A DNA stretch of 64,000 nt from Candidatus Leptofilum gracile (lineage in GTDB: Bacteria; Chloroflexota; Anaerolineae; Promineifilales; Promineifilaceae): the NCBI GenBank assembly GCA_016713825.1, contig JADJOJ010000008.1:189408-253407 (forward strand), in the 5' to 3' direction. Made by a program: the position numbers and the translations under genes. The notes beneath the pieces were generated by a model. The model did no database searches. It saw only the letters and a list, made by a program, of their open reading frames with translations, and had not been told where the DNA came from. Below, piece by piece: positions 16,611-25,693 of this stretch. The stretch's first letter is position 1. Each line of letters begins with the position of its first letter.

Positions 16611-17568
16611 ACCCATCATTTTTCGCGCCACTAGGAAATATCGCGTTCAACGTTTGGTAATGTCGATATTAGGTGTAGCCCTGCTTGGTTTTATTGGATT
16701 ATTAAGCCTGGTCCAAGAAGGTAACAGAGTCGCACACATTATCGTATATCTAGTTTTTGGCGTTCTTCCAATCGTTATGGGCTTTCGTTCAAATTGGAAA
16801 TCGCCCAAAAAACTGAATTTTGTGTTACACGGCGACAGCATAGGTGGCTCAACAGGTAATCAAAATTTTCAGCTTCCTTTCTCCAAAATTTTGCATATTG
16901 AGAATCTTGGGCACGCCCTGAGAATAGATGCTACAGATAGTCAGTATCTACTGGAAAAACGCCATTTTAATTTGGAACAAATTCAAGTCGAACTAAAAAA
17001 GCGCCTCCATCCCGATGTTTTTGTTGAAGGAGGTTGGGTCAATTTACCTTCTTACCAAACAATTCAAGAACAAATAGATACCATGTTAGCGGAAATCTCT
17101 GCAAAATTGCCGTTGCGCATCAAACAAGAATTACCTACCTTCTTCAAGGGGATAATTGCCATAGGCATTATTCTCTTTACAGCAGCAACAATCTTCTCTT
17201 GGCAACAACTTGGCTTTGGCTCCTTATTTTTTCTCTTTTTGGCTGTGGCTTGCTTTCTTCTTTTGCTCCATCAAGGTATTTTGGAAATAGATGATCAACA
17301 AATCACATATGAAACCAGATTCAAAAAATACAAGATTCTCTGGGATGATGTAGTACGGGTTGAGCACGATGATGCACTTTCCCTCGCTTTCCACGGTCGG
17401 AATCAATGCCTGAGAACTTCTATAAATTCTGATTTTAATTGGGGCAAAAAACAAAAAGATGAGTTTTTCTTCTATCTTGATCACATCATAAAGCGAAAGA
17501 ATATTGAACAGCGACAATCCCAATGGGCATCTTTGCGCTTTAACAAGAACACCAGAGTGCCAAAATGA
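16603..17568 (+). CDS. AT-rich membrane protein of unknown function
   Basis: 321 residues starting MDEPIIFRATRKYRV within the end of the HAD gene (ATGGATGA). Two hydrophobic pairs are visible, around residues 20-65 and 180-225, with PH-like soluble stretches after each (QLPFSKILHIENLG and YETRFKKYKILWDDVVRVEH), reminiscent of bacterial PH-domain membrane proteins. The base composition is clearly AT-richer than its neighbours and it has no ACGGCCGT, which suggests recent acquisition. It is coupled to rlmN by ATGA. Confidence 0.75.
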   Translation: MDEPIIFRATRKYRVQRLVMSILGVALLGFIGLLSLVQEGNRVAHIIVYLVFGVLPIVMGFRSNWKSPKKLNFVLHGDSIGGSTGNQNFQLPFSKILHIENLGHALRIDATDSQYLLEKRHFNLEQIQVELKKRLHPDVFVEGGWVNLPSYQTIQEQIDTMLAEISAKLPLRIKQELPTFFKGIIAIGIILFTAATIFSWQQLGFGSLFFLFLAVACFLLLLHQGILEIDDQQITYETRFKKYKILWDDVVRVEHDDALSLAFHGRNQCLRTSINSDFNWGKKQKDEFFFYLDHIIKRKNIEQRQSQWASLRFNKNTRVPK

Positions 17569-18614
17569 ATGAATCCCGCAATATTTACGATTTAACACAT
17601 GACCAGCTAGTTGATTTTTTGTCTGAATTGGGCGAGCCGAAGTTTCGGGCGCAGCAGGTTTGGAATTGGCTGTACACCAAGTACGTCACCGACTTTGCGG
17701 AGATGCGTAATTTGCCGAAGAGCTTGATTGAGAAGCTGGAAGCCAACGCGGTTATCCACAGCGCCACCATTGCCAGCGAAGAGTATTCCAGTGATGGCCA
17801 AACCAAAAAGGTGCTTTTTAAGCTGCCCGACGGCCAATACATCGAAACGGTGCTCATGCGCTACGAGAAGCGGCGCACCCTGTGCATCAGCACGCAGGCG
17901 GGCTGCGCCATGGGCTGCGTCTTTTGCGCCACCGGGCAGATGGGCTTCTTCCGCAACCTCACCGTCAGCGAAATCGTGGCCCAGGTGCTCTACTTTGCCC
18001 ACGAGCTGGCCCTCACCGAGGAGCACGTCACCAACATCGTGATGATGGGCATGGGCGAGCCGCTGCACAACTACAATAACACCCTCGCCGCCGTTGACCG
18101 CCTGACCGACGAAACTGGTTTCAACCTGGGCGCACGCAAAATCACCATTTCCACCGTGGGGCTGGTACCCGCCATCCGCCGCTACGCCGATGAGCAGCGC
18201 CAGACCCCTCTGGCCATCTCCCTGCACGCCGCCACCGACGCCGAGCGGGACAAGCTGATCCCCATTAACAGCCGCTGGCCCATTGCCGACCTGATGGACG
18301 CCTGCCATTACTACATTGAGAAAACGGGGCGGCGGCTAACCTTTGAATGGGCGCTCATCTCCGGCGAAAACGACACGATTGAGCAGGCGCGGGCGCTGGG
18401 CAACTTGCTGCACGGCATGTTGTGCCACGTCAACCTCATTCCGCTCAACCCCACGGCCGGTTTTAGCGGCGGTCCCTCCTCCAAAGAGCGCGTGGACGTG
18501 TTCCAGGCTGAACTGAGCCATTACGGCGTCAGCAGCACCGTGCGCGTGCGGCGCGGCATTGACATTCAGGCAGGCTGTGGCCAGCTGCGGGACCGGGTGG
18601 TCGGTAATCCGTGA
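17565..18614 (+). CDS. rlmN: 23S rRNA (adenine2503-C2)-methyltransferase
   Basis: 349 residues, normal for RlmN. CAMGCVFCATGQMG is the radical-SAM cysteine motif; GMGEPLHNYNNT and ISTVGLVP follow in the expected order. VRVRRGIDIQAGCGQL near the C terminus carries the methyl-carrying Cys. It methylates A2503 of 23S rRNA and some tRNAs. It overlaps the preceding gene by 4 bp. No ACGGCCGT occurs in it. Confidence 0.96.
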   Translation: MNESRNIYDLTHDQLVDFLSELGEPKFRAQQVWNWLYTKYVTDFAEMRNLPKSLIEKLEANAVIHSATIASEEYSSDGQTKKVLFKLPDGQYIETVLMRYEKRRTLCISTQAGCAMGCVFCATGQMGFFRNLTVSEIVAQVLYFAHELALTEEHVTNIVMMGMGEPLHNYNNTLAAVDRLTDETGFNLGARKITISTVGLVPAIRRYADEQRQTPLAISLHAATDAERDKLIPINSRWPIADLMDACHYYIEKTGRRLTFEWALISGENDTIEQARALGNLLHGMLCHVNLIPLNPTAGFSGGPSSKERVDVFQAELSHYGVSSTVRVRRGIDIQAGCGQLRDRVVGNP

Positions 18615-18672
18615 ACGGTGAACGGTCAACGGTCAACGGTAATCGGATTACCGATTACCGATTACCGATTCT
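18602..18672. repeat. Intergenic GGTAATCGG word repeat
   Basis: GGTAATCCGTGAACGGTGAACGG and GGTCAACGGTAATCGG followed by three copies of ATTACCGATT. It sits between the converging rlmN and M23 genes and partly covers the rlmN stop region. Confidence 0.6.
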
Positions 18673-19735
18673 AACAGCCGATGTACCAGCACGGATTATC
18701 CCGGTTGTTGTTAATGCGAATTTCGAAGTGGATATGCGGGCCGGAGGAGTTGCCGGTGTTGCCCGTTCCCCCAATCACATTCCCCTGATACACAATTTGC
18801 CCTGGCGTCACGTTGAAGCTGCTGAGATGGCCGTAAAACGTTTCGTAGCCATTGCCATGATTGACCACGATGAGGTTGCCATAGCCGTACACATTCCACC
18901 CAGCAAAAGTGACGGTTCCAGTATCGGCAGCATAGACGGGAGAACCTTCGGATAGGGCGATATCGAGGCCAGGATGACCGTACCAGAAGAATTGGGTGAA
19001 GTTGCGGGAGTTGACCGGGTAGATGAAGGTGCCGGTTCCCACGATAATCGGCCGTACGCTGCCTCCTTCGGAAGAAGTACCGCCAACGGAGGAAAGATCG
19101 GGCGGGGTCCAAACGAACAGTTCGCGCACGGCTCCGGGCACCATGATTTGGGTTTCGGGCTGAAGGCGATACGGAAATTCCAAATTATTTGGTTCGTAGG
19201 CAATTATCTCTTCGACAGGAATGCCGTATTGCAGGGCGAGGCTTTCCAGCGTGTCACCGGGCTGCACGTCGTGCAACACGCCGTCGATGGGCAGGATAAT
19301 CAGCTCGGTGCCAACTTGCAGCAGGCTGGACTCTTCGCTGAGGCGCGGATTGCCGCCCAGGATGGTTTCTGGCTCGATGCCGTACTGCTCGGCGATGCCG
19401 TTGGGCGTTTCGCCGCGCACCACGGTGTGGGTGATGAATTCATGCTGGGGCAGCTTGCCCTCAAAGGTGCGGGGATTGGGTGCGGGAATCAGGCTGCTAT
19501 CGTCCACAACGGGCAGTTCATCGGTGCCAAAGAGGAGGGGGTCGGTGGTGGCTTCGGGTTCGAGGGTGGGCAGCTGTTGGGCGAGTTCGCTTTGACTGGA
19601 TTCGGCAACGGCCGTAATTGTCGGCTGCAAACCAAAACGCCAAACCAATAAAATCAGCACAGCGATGCCCACAATGACCAAATGCCCTTGCCAACGTCGC
19701 CAAATCGATCCAAATTTGTTCATAACAATACTCAC
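18671..19735 (-). CDS. LysM-M23 metallopeptidase, copy 1
   Basis: 354 residues from a GTG at 19735 preceded by GGGGA. A transmembrane helix spans about residues 18-38. Two LysM modules follow (VVRGETPNGIAEQYGIEP and VQPGDTLESLALQYGIP). The C-terminal M23 domain has HPGLDIALSEGSPVYA and GPHIHFEIRIN with the zinc ligands. Such proteins cleave or sense peptidoglycan at the cell surface. A paralog lies next door upstream (19814-20890), so the pair is a tandem duplication. Confidence 0.9.
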   Translation of the reverse strand: MSIVMNKFGSIWRRWQGHLVIVGIAVLILLVWRFGLQPTITAVAESSQSELAQQLPTLEPEATTDPLLFGTDELPVVDDSSLIPAPNPRTFEGKLPQHEFITHTVVRGETPNGIAEQYGIEPETILGGNPRLSEESSLLQVGTELIILPIDGVLHDVQPGDTLESLALQYGIPVEEIIAYEPNNLEFPYRLQPETQIMVPGAVRELFVWTPPDLSSVGGTSSEGGSVRPIIVGTGTFIYPVNSRNFTQFFWYGHPGLDIALSEGSPVYAADTGTVTFAGWNVYGYGNLIVVNHGNGYETFYGHLSSFNVTPGQIVYQGNVIGGTGNTGNSSGPHIHFEIRINNNRDNPCWYIGC

Positions 19736-19739
19736 AAAA

Positions 19740-19803
19740 ATTTCCCCGGAAACTTTCTATGTGTTTGTTATCAAAATAGATTTTTTGCAGTTTCCGGGGA
19801 AAT
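19740..19803. repeat. Inverted repeat between the two M23 genes
   Basis: ATTTCCCCGGAAACT and AGTTTCCGGGGAAAT are perfect complements around a ~34-bp AT-rich loop. It includes the ribosome site region of copy 1, so folding could affect its translation. Confidence 0.65.
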
Positions 19804-19813
19804 GACAGCACAA

Positions 19814-20890
19814 TCAGGTGCAGTTTTGGTAACCACCGCCCAGACGGTCGAGGGGGTTGGTGCGAAAGTCGCGGTCGCGAATTTCAAAGTGGATGTGGGG
19901 GCCGCTGGACCGCCCGGTGTTGCCCGTGAAGCCAATCAAATCCCCCTGGTTTACCGTCTGGCCGGGGAATACACCGATACTGCTCAGATGGGCGTAAAAC
20001 GTCTCAAAGCCATTGCCATGATTGATGACAATGAGATTGCCGTAATCGTAATAGGTACCAGCGGCAAAAGCGGCATAGGTAACGGTACCGGTATCGGAGG
20101 CGTACACGGGGGAGCCTTCGCTGGCGCTTACGTCCAGGCCGGGATGAAAGCCGTTGTAGAATTGGGTGATGCAACGGCCGTTGCTTGGCCAAATGTACGT
20201 ACCCGTGCCAAACACCTTCCACTGCGGCTCCCCGGCCGCATTGGTGGCCACCGATTTGGGTGCCGTAAAGAAAAATTGTCCGATGGACGCCCCCGGAATC
20301 ACCAGCTCCGATTCCGGCACCAGCCGATAAAAGGGGAATTCCAGATTGTTGGGCGCATAATCAATAATCGCCTGGGGCGTGACGCGGTACAGTTCGGCGA
20401 TGCTTTCCAGCGTTTCCCCGGCCCGCACCTGGTGCAACACGCCATCCACCGGCAAAATCACCAACTGCGCCCCCACCTGAAGCTGGTTCGACTCCTGGCT
20501 GAGCCAGGAATTGCCACCTAGCAGCGTCTCGGCTGAAATGCCGTACTGACCTGCGATGATGTTGGGCGTTTCGCCACGGGCCACCTCGTGCATTTGGAAC
20601 TCGTGGGCAGGTGGCTTGGTCTGGTAAGTACGGGGGTTAGGCAGCGGTGCCAGGCTGCTGTCGTTGATGACGGGCAGCGGGCCTTGGGGCAGCGGTGTGG
20701 GCGGAACGGCCGTTGCCGCCATATTTTCTTCGACGAGCGGGGGTTGGGTGGAAACGGCCGTAGCAACAACCAGCTCAGCCTCAGGCACCCCGCCCCACTG
20801 AAACTGACCCAGCGCAATTAAAATCAGCGCCCCACCTGCCAATATAAGATGCCCGCTCAAGCGGTGCCAAAAACGTTGCTCATTCATCAT
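19814..20890 (-). CDS. LysM-M23 metallopeptidase, copy 2
   Basis: 358 residues from the ATG at 20890. The same plan as copy 1: signal anchor near residues 12-32, Pro-rich linker, two LysM modules (VARGETPNIIAGQYGI, VRAGETLESIAELYRV), then M23 with HPGLDVSASEGSPVYA and GPHIHFEIRDRD. Both proteins share the peculiar linker pattern PVINDSSLAPLPNPRTY / PVVDDSSLIPAPNPRTF. It is the upstream member of the pair. Confidence 0.9.
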   Translation of the reverse strand: MMNEQRFWHRLSGHLILAGGALILIALGQFQWGGVPEAELVVATAVSTQPPLVEENMAATAVPPTPLPQGPLPVINDSSLAPLPNPRTYQTKPPAHEFQMHEVARGETPNIIAGQYGISAETLLGGNSWLSQESNQLQVGAQLVILPVDGVLHQVRAGETLESIAELYRVTPQAIIDYAPNNLEFPFYRLVPESELVIPGASIGQFFFTAPKSVATNAAGEPQWKVFGTGTYIWPSNGRCITQFYNGFHPGLDVSASEGSPVYASDTGTVTYAAFAAGTYYDYGNLIVINHGNGFETFYAHLSSIGVFPGQTVNQGDLIGFTGNTGRSSGPHIHFEIRDRDFRTNPLDRLGGGYQNCT

Positions 20891-20929
20891 CAATCAGTCG
20901 GGGATGCTATCACAAAGCCCACACACAGC

Positions 20930-20959
20930 AAAAACGGGCCTGTTGCCAGACCCGTTTTC
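20930..20959 (-). terminator. Intrinsic terminator downstream of rho
   Basis: AACGGGTCTGG and CAGGCCCGTT pair imperfectly around a short loop and are followed by five T on the minus strand. It is the second hairpin after rho. Confidence 0.65.
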
Positions 20960-20982
20960 TTACAGTTCGTTCAGTTTCAGTC

Positions 20983-21015
20983 AGAAGTTCAACTTTTGTC
21001 AAAAGTTGAACTTCT
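20983..21015. terminator. Hairpin after rho, AGAAGTTCAACTT family
   Basis: AGAAGTTCAACTTTTG and its complement form a 16-bp stem with a minimal loop, directly after the rho stop codon. The arms match the hairpin at 9207-9242. Confidence 0.65.
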
Positions 21016-21018
21016 TTA

Positions 21019-22296
21019 CTACATCATATCCTTAGTCAACGTTTCCAGGAATTCGTAGTTGGTCTTCGTACCGCGCAGCCGCTCCATAACGGCCGACGTT
21101 GCGCTGCTAATATCGTAACCTGGGGTGTCCATCAGATGCCCCAACATACGGCGCATCATGTAAACCCGCTGCAATTCGTCGCCAGACAGCAGCAAATCTT
21201 CACGGCGGGTGCTAGACCGCTCAATATCAAAGGCCGGGAAGACACGACGCTCTTGCAAACGACGGCTGAGCAGCAACTCCATATTACCCGTACCCTTGAA
21301 TTCTTCGTAAATCACGTCATCCATACGGCTGCCCGTATCCACCAAACAGGTCCCGATGATGGTCAGGCTGCCACCAAATTCCAGATTACGCGCTGCACCA
21401 AAGAAACGTTTGGGCGGGTACAAAGCTGTCGGGTCCAAACCACCAGAAAGCGTACGGCCGCTTGGCGAAACCGTCAGGTTATAACCACGCGCCAAACGCG
21501 TAATAGAGTCTAGCAAAATGACCACATCCCGGCCCGCTTCTACCAACCGTTTGGCTCGCTCCAGAGCCATCTCTGCCACTTTGCAATGCTGGCGCACCGG
21601 CTCATCAAAGGTGGAGCTGATCACTTCACCGTCGATGGAACGGTCCATATCCGTCACTTCTTCCGGCCGCTCACCAATCAGAACAACCATCAAATGAATA
21701 TCCGGATAATTACTAGAAATACCGTTGGCAATCTCTTTCAGAACAGTCGTCTTACCCGCTTTAGGGGGCGATACAATTAAGCCACGCTGACCACGACCGA
21801 TAGGCGCAACCAAATCTAATAAACGCGTAGAAAGAATATTGGGCTGAGTTTCTAGCTTTAATTTTTGGTCAGGGAAAATGGGGGTTAATGTTTCATACCG
21901 GGGGCGTTTCTTGGCTAAATCAGGGCTCATGCCATTGACAGATTCAACCCGAAGCAGGCTGTAATACTTCTCATTGTCTTTTGGCGCACGCACCTGCCCC
22001 ATTACCCAATCGCCGGTGCGCAGCCCCAGGCGGCGAATTTGGGAATTAGAGACATAAATATCATCTGGACCGGGCAAATAATTTTTTGCCCGCAAAAAAC
22101 CCATCTGCTGCTTGTCATCATCTACAATTTCTAAAACACCACCACGAAAATCATAGCCCTGTGCCTGGGCATTGGCCCGCAAAATTTCGTAGACCAACCC
22201 CTGCTTCTTCATGGTGCTGAAGCCAGGAATGTCCATATCCCGGGCCATATCTCTGAGTTCGGCAATTTTCTTTGATTCTAATTCGCCAATATCCAT
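21019..22296 (-). CDS. rho: Transcription termination factor Rho
   Basis: 425 residues, standard. The N-terminal Rho_N helices (ELESKKIAELRDMARDM) are followed by the RNA-binding cold-shock fold (GVLEIVDDDKQQMGFLR, DDIYVSNSQIRRLGLRTGD). The ATPase core has Walker A SPPKAGKTTVLK, Walker B DVVILLDSITRLAR, the Q-loop VSPSGRTLSGG and the R-loop LVDTGSRMDD. GGAGA precedes the start. The gene has a far promoter (22817-22845) and thus a leader of about 510 nt. No ACGGCCGT in it. Confidence 0.97.
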   Translation of the reverse strand: MDIGELESKKIAELRDMARDMDIPGFSTMKKQGLVYEILRANAQAQGYDFRGGVLEIVDDDKQQMGFLRAKNYLPGPDDIYVSNSQIRRLGLRTGDWVMGQVRAPKDNEKYYSLLRVESVNGMSPDLAKKRPRYETLTPIFPDQKLKLETQPNILSTRLLDLVAPIGRGQRGLIVSPPKAGKTTVLKEIANGISSNYPDIHLMVVLIGERPEEVTDMDRSIDGEVISSTFDEPVRQHCKVAEMALERAKRLVEAGRDVVILLDSITRLARGYNLTVSPSGRTLSGGLDPTALYPPKRFFGAARNLEFGGSLTIIGTCLVDTGSRMDDVIYEEFKGTGNMELLLSRRLQERRVFPAFDIERSSTRREDLLLSGDELQRVYMMRRMLGHLMDTPGYDISSATSAVMERLRGTKTNYEFLETLTKDMM

Positions 22297-22816
22297 ACAG
22301 TATTCTCCGCGTCAAGCAAGTCCGTGCTTTCCAGGCACGTCATATCGGGTTACCAACCATAATGAATGCGCTCATCACGAGATGCCAACCAGTTTATTAT
22401 TGAAACAATGGTAAAATTGGGTGTCTTTCGTCTGCAAACGATATGGGATCAAGCATGAAGTCGTTTATTTCCAATGATGTCAGACAGGGGAAACGCCAAT
22501 TACGTTATGCCTGCATACCTTAAAAAGGGTACTAAGTAAAAGCGGGAAAGCATTTAAAATAAGCAAACCCTCGTTTAGGGCTTTAACTCAAATAATCGGC
22601 CAAAATGTGACTTGCAAAATTCAAAACTTATTGCCGATTACCTAACATTTACTTTTGATTCGAATATTCTATTCTCACTCGCAGTTGAAAATTAAAAATT
22701 AGTTTGGCTTCCACAAATTCAGGGGAATTGACAATGCAGGTTTAATATGTATCGTTTTAACAATCAGTTTCTCGAATTAGGGAGTATACAAGGCAACCTT
22801 TTTACAGGCGGAGAAA
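22297..22816 (-). promoter_or_regulatory. Long AT-rich leader of rho
   Basis: About 510 nt without a convincing gene. Visible stem-loops on the minus strand are CGTGCC/GGCACG near 22327-22343, AAGCCCTAAACGAGGGTTT near 22565-22585, and GCCGATTA/TAATCGGC around 22590-22643. Rho is commonly autoregulated through its leader in other bacteria, so a control role is inferred only. Confidence 0.4.
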
Positions 22817-22845
22817 AGTATAACACGCCCTTAAAACTCCGTCAA
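22817..22845 (-). promoter_or_regulatory. Sigma-70-type promoter of rho
   Basis: On the minus strand TTGACG (22840-22845) and TATACT (22817-22822) are 17 bp apart. Confidence 0.65.
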
Positions 22846-22883
22846 CGTTCCCTGAAATCAGATTTTTAAACTGGAATTGGCTG

Positions 22884-22910
22884 GTGAGGAAACGGCCGTT
22901 TCCCCACCCA
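22884..22910. repeat. Palindrome after fbp centred on ACGGCCGT
   Basis: GGTGAGGAAACGGCCGTTTCC followed by CCACC: an imperfect 13-bp-arm palindrome just past the fbp stop. It shows how the ACGGCCGT core can extend into longer symmetry. Confidence 0.6.
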
Positions 22911-22924
22911 ACACCACCCATATC

Positions 22925-23947
22925 TTAACCGCTTTGAGCCAAATCGGAAACAAGACTTTCTTCCTGCAAAAACCGCTCTACCTGGTAAACCAACGAACGA
23001 TTACCCACAAACAAGGGCGTCCGCTGATGTAAATCTGCAGGCTCAATATCCAAAATAGGCTCGTACCCATTCGAGGCATACCCACCTGCCTGCTCCGCCA
23101 AAAACGCCAGCGGGCCAGCCTCATACAGCAGGCGAATTTTGCCTTCTGGTTTATTCACCTCCGCAGGATAACAAAAGATGCCACCTCGCAGCAAATTCCG
23201 ATGAAAATCTGCCACCAATGAGCCGATATACCGCGAGGAAAGCGGCTTGCCTGTGCGCCCCTCGCCCCCTTGCAGCCAGCGCAGATACCGCTTCATGCCC
23301 GGCGTCCATTTTTCAAAGTAGGCATGATTTACGCTGTAATAGCTGGGCGGGTCCGGCAGGCGCATATTCTCATGCGAAAGCAAAAATTCGCCCAGTTCCG
23401 GGTCCAACGTAAAGCCATTCACGCCCTGGCCTGTGGTATACACCAGCATGGTGCTGGACCCGTACAAAACATAGCCCGCAGCAACCAGTTTTCGCCCCGG
23501 CTGCAACACATCCTCACGCCGTCCGCGCAAATCCCAATCCAGGCAACGATAGATGCCAAAAATAGTGCCAATACTCACGTTGACATCAATGTTGGAGGAG
23601 CCGTCTAGCGGATCGTACACTAAAACGTATGACCCTTTTTTGTACTGCTCAGGGATTGGCATAAAGTCATCGCGTTCTTCGGAGGCCATGGCGCACAAAC
23701 GGCCTGTATGGTCACAAATGCGATAGATAATGTCATCCGCAAAAACATCTAGCTTTTGCTGATGTTCGCCCTGAATATTGGTGGCACCGGCCCGCCCCAA
23801 AATATCGGTAAGGCCAGCCCGATTGGTTTTATGGGCAATCACTTTAGCCGCCAGAGCGATGTCATATAAAAGGTTGGTAAACTCACCGCGCGCATAATCT
23901 GGCTGATAATCCAGAATGAAGCGCTCAATTGTCACAATTTTGGACAT
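22925..23947 (-). CDS. fbp: Fructose-1,6-bisphosphatase, class I
   Basis: 340 residues. ASEERDD, YDPLDGSSNIDVNVSIGTIFGIYR (metal-binding DPLDGSSN) and RYIGSLVADFHRNLLRGGIFCYP with GKIRLLYEAGPLAFLAEQAGG are the class I signature blocks. It makes fructose-6-phosphate in gluconeogenesis. An ideal GGAGGTGA ribosome site lies before the ATG. It follows cdsA on the same strand after 135 bp. Confidence 0.96.
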   Translation of the reverse strand: MSKIVTIERFILDYQPDYARGEFTNLLYDIALAAKVIAHKTNRAGLTDILGRAGATNIQGEHQQKLDVFADDIIYRICDHTGRLCAMASEERDDFMPIPEQYKKGSYVLVYDPLDGSSNIDVNVSIGTIFGIYRCLDWDLRGRREDVLQPGRKLVAAGYVLYGSSTMLVYTTGQGVNGFTLDPELGEFLLSHENMRLPDPPSYYSVNHAYFEKWTPGMKRYLRWLQGGEGRTGKPLSSRYIGSLVADFHRNLLRGGIFCYPAEVNKPEGKIRLLYEAGPLAFLAEQAGGYASNGYEPILDIEPADLHQRTPLFVGNRSLVYQVERFLQEESLVSDLAQSG

Positions 23948-24082
23948 TCTTCACCTCCATGCAGGGTTCAGATCGTGGGAAAATCAGCACGCAGAAAGAA
24001 CAATTTGTGGGAATTTTATCTGCGTCTGGAAAAACAAAGGTTTTTAAGGTGCCGATTGGGCTGCACCGGGATGGAACAACAG

Positions 24083-24898
24083 TTACAAGAAGACACGCGC
24101 CAGATAATAAGCAATCGCTACTGTCCACATAAGTGAATCGATACGGTCTAATGCGCCGCCATGCCCGGGGAAGAGGTTGCCCGAATCTTTGACGCCAGCC
24201 TCGCGTTTAAGCAAAGAGATGCCCAGATCGCCAATGGTGCCCAGCGTAGAAACCAGCAGGCCGAGTAGCAGCGCTTGCCCTGGGGCAATGCCTAGCAGCA
24301 AGCTGATGAGCACAGTAAAAAGTGTTCCCAGCACAATGCCGCCCACAAAGCCTTCTACGGTTTTGTTGGGGCTTAGCCGTGGCGAGAGGGCGTGTTTGCC
24401 CACAATGCCCCGGCCTGCCACAAAGCGGCCTACCAGGTACGCGCCAGAATCGGCAATCCAGGTGCTGAGCATGGCCAGCATAGTCCATTGCCAGGCCATG
24501 TCTGGCAAGCCGCGCAGGCGGAAAAAGTGGCCGCAAATCCAGCCAAACAAGATCAGCCCGGCAAAGGTGGCAAACCAATCTGCGGGAACGGCGTGGCCAC
24601 GGCCGTTTTCATACTGCCACAAGGCATAGGTGGTTATGACCAGCAGGCTAAGCAGGAGCAGTGGACCAAAGAGGGCGGTATCTGGCCATTGGGCCAAAAC
24701 CCATTGGAGAATGACCAAAGGCACAATAAGCAGCGGCGGCACGTGCCAGCCAATTTTGGTTGCTATCTGGCTATATTCTAAGGTTGCCAGAAACAAAATA
24801 ATTGCAAGCGGGATAAAGTAAAACCAGCCACCCAGGTAGATCAGGTATAAAGCGATGGGACCGAGGGTGAAGGTGATTAGGGCACGTTGCAAAAACAT
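24083..24898 (-). CDS. cdsA: Phosphatidate cytidylyltransferase
   Basis: 271 residues with about eight helices. SPNKTVEGFVGGIVLG and the C-terminal GDLGISLLKREAGVKDSGNLFPGHGGALDRIDS are the CdsA signature with the metal-binding acidic residues. It makes CDP-diacylglycerol, the branch point for phospholipids, including inositol lipids that ino1 could serve. It follows uppS in the conserved order. Confidence 0.95.
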   Translation of the reverse strand: MFLQRALITFTLGPIALYLIYLGGWFYFIPLAIILFLATLEYSQIATKIGWHVPPLLIVPLVILQWVLAQWPDTALFGPLLLLSLLVITTYALWQYENGRGHAVPADWFATFAGLILFGWICGHFFRLRGLPDMAWQWTMLAMLSTWIADSGAYLVGRFVAGRGIVGKHALSPRLSPNKTVEGFVGGIVLGTLFTVLISLLLGIAPGQALLLGLLVSTLGTIGDLGISLLKREAGVKDSGNLFPGHGGALDRIDSLMWTVAIAYYLARVFL

Positions 24899-24949
24899 AG
24901 GTTAGATGAAAAACGGCCGTGTCGCCAAAACCTCCGCACAGATGAAGAA

Positions 24950-25693
24950 TTAAGAGGTTTCGGTAACCAAACCAAAGCGACGCTCACGCTGGTTAAAAGC
25001 CACAATGGCTTCATACAACTCTTCGCGCCCGAAATCTGGCCAGTAGACTGGGGTTGGATAAAACTCTGAATAGGCAGCTTGCCAGATCAAAAAATTGCTG
25101 ATGCGCAGTTCCCCACTGGTGCGGATAACCAGGTCAGGGTCGGGCAAGCCGTTGGTAAACAAGTAGGAGCTGAACAAGCTCTCGGTTAAGGTTTCTGGGG
25201 GGATTTGGTCGGCCAACATTTGGCGCACGGCGTGCAAAATTTCGGCCCGACCACCGTAGTTGAAGGCCACATTTAGAATAAGCCGGTTGTTATTTTTGGT
25301 GAGTTCAATGGCATTGTGCACTTTATCTTGCAGATCTTGCTCTACGCCAGCCATGTCACCCAAGTGATGCAGGCACACGCCTTGTGCATTGAGCTCTTTG
25401 AGCTCTTGGTCCAAAACGCGGGCGATAATTTTCATTAACGCCCGCACTTCACGTTCTGGACGTCCCCAGTTTTCTGTGGAAAAAGCGTAGATAGTAAGAA
25501 TTTTGATCCCAAATTCGACGCTGGCATTGATAATACGTCGTAAATTTTCGGCCCCTGCCCGGTGCCCGGCATGCCTGGGCAAACCGCGCTTTTTGGCCCA
25601 ACGGCCGTTCCCATCCATGATGATGGCAACATGCTGCGGGATGCGGTACGGTTCCAAGTCGAGGGGCTTATCAAAATTTGACATACCTATCAC
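24950..25693 (-). CDS. uppS: Isoprenyl (undecaprenyl) diphosphate synthase
   Basis: 247 residues. HVAIIMDGNGRWAKKRGLPRHAGH is the substrate-binding N-terminal block with the catalytic Asp; ILTIYAFSTENWGRP and DLVIRTSGELRISNFLIWQAAYSE follow. It makes the polyprenyl carrier lipid for cell wall polymers. A GTG overlaps the frr stop (TAGTG); an internal ATG three codons later is the alternative start. Confidence 0.96.
   Translation of the reverse strand: MIGMSNFDKPLDLEPYRIPQHVAIIMDGNGRWAKKRGLPRHAGHRAGAENLRRIINASVEFGIKILTIYAFSTENWGRPEREVRALMKIIARVLDQELKELNAQGVCLHHLGDMAGVEQDLQDKVHNAIELTKNNNRLILNVAFNYGGRAEILHAVRQMLADQIPPETLTESLFSSYLFTNGLPDPDLVIRTSGELRISNFLIWQAAYSEFYPTPVYWPDFGREELYEAIVAFNQRERRFGLVTETS

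Noticed and set aside
22725..22765. Plus-strand TTGACA at 22729 as a promoter
   Set aside because: No acceptable -10 at 16-18 bp and no plus-strand gene downstream.
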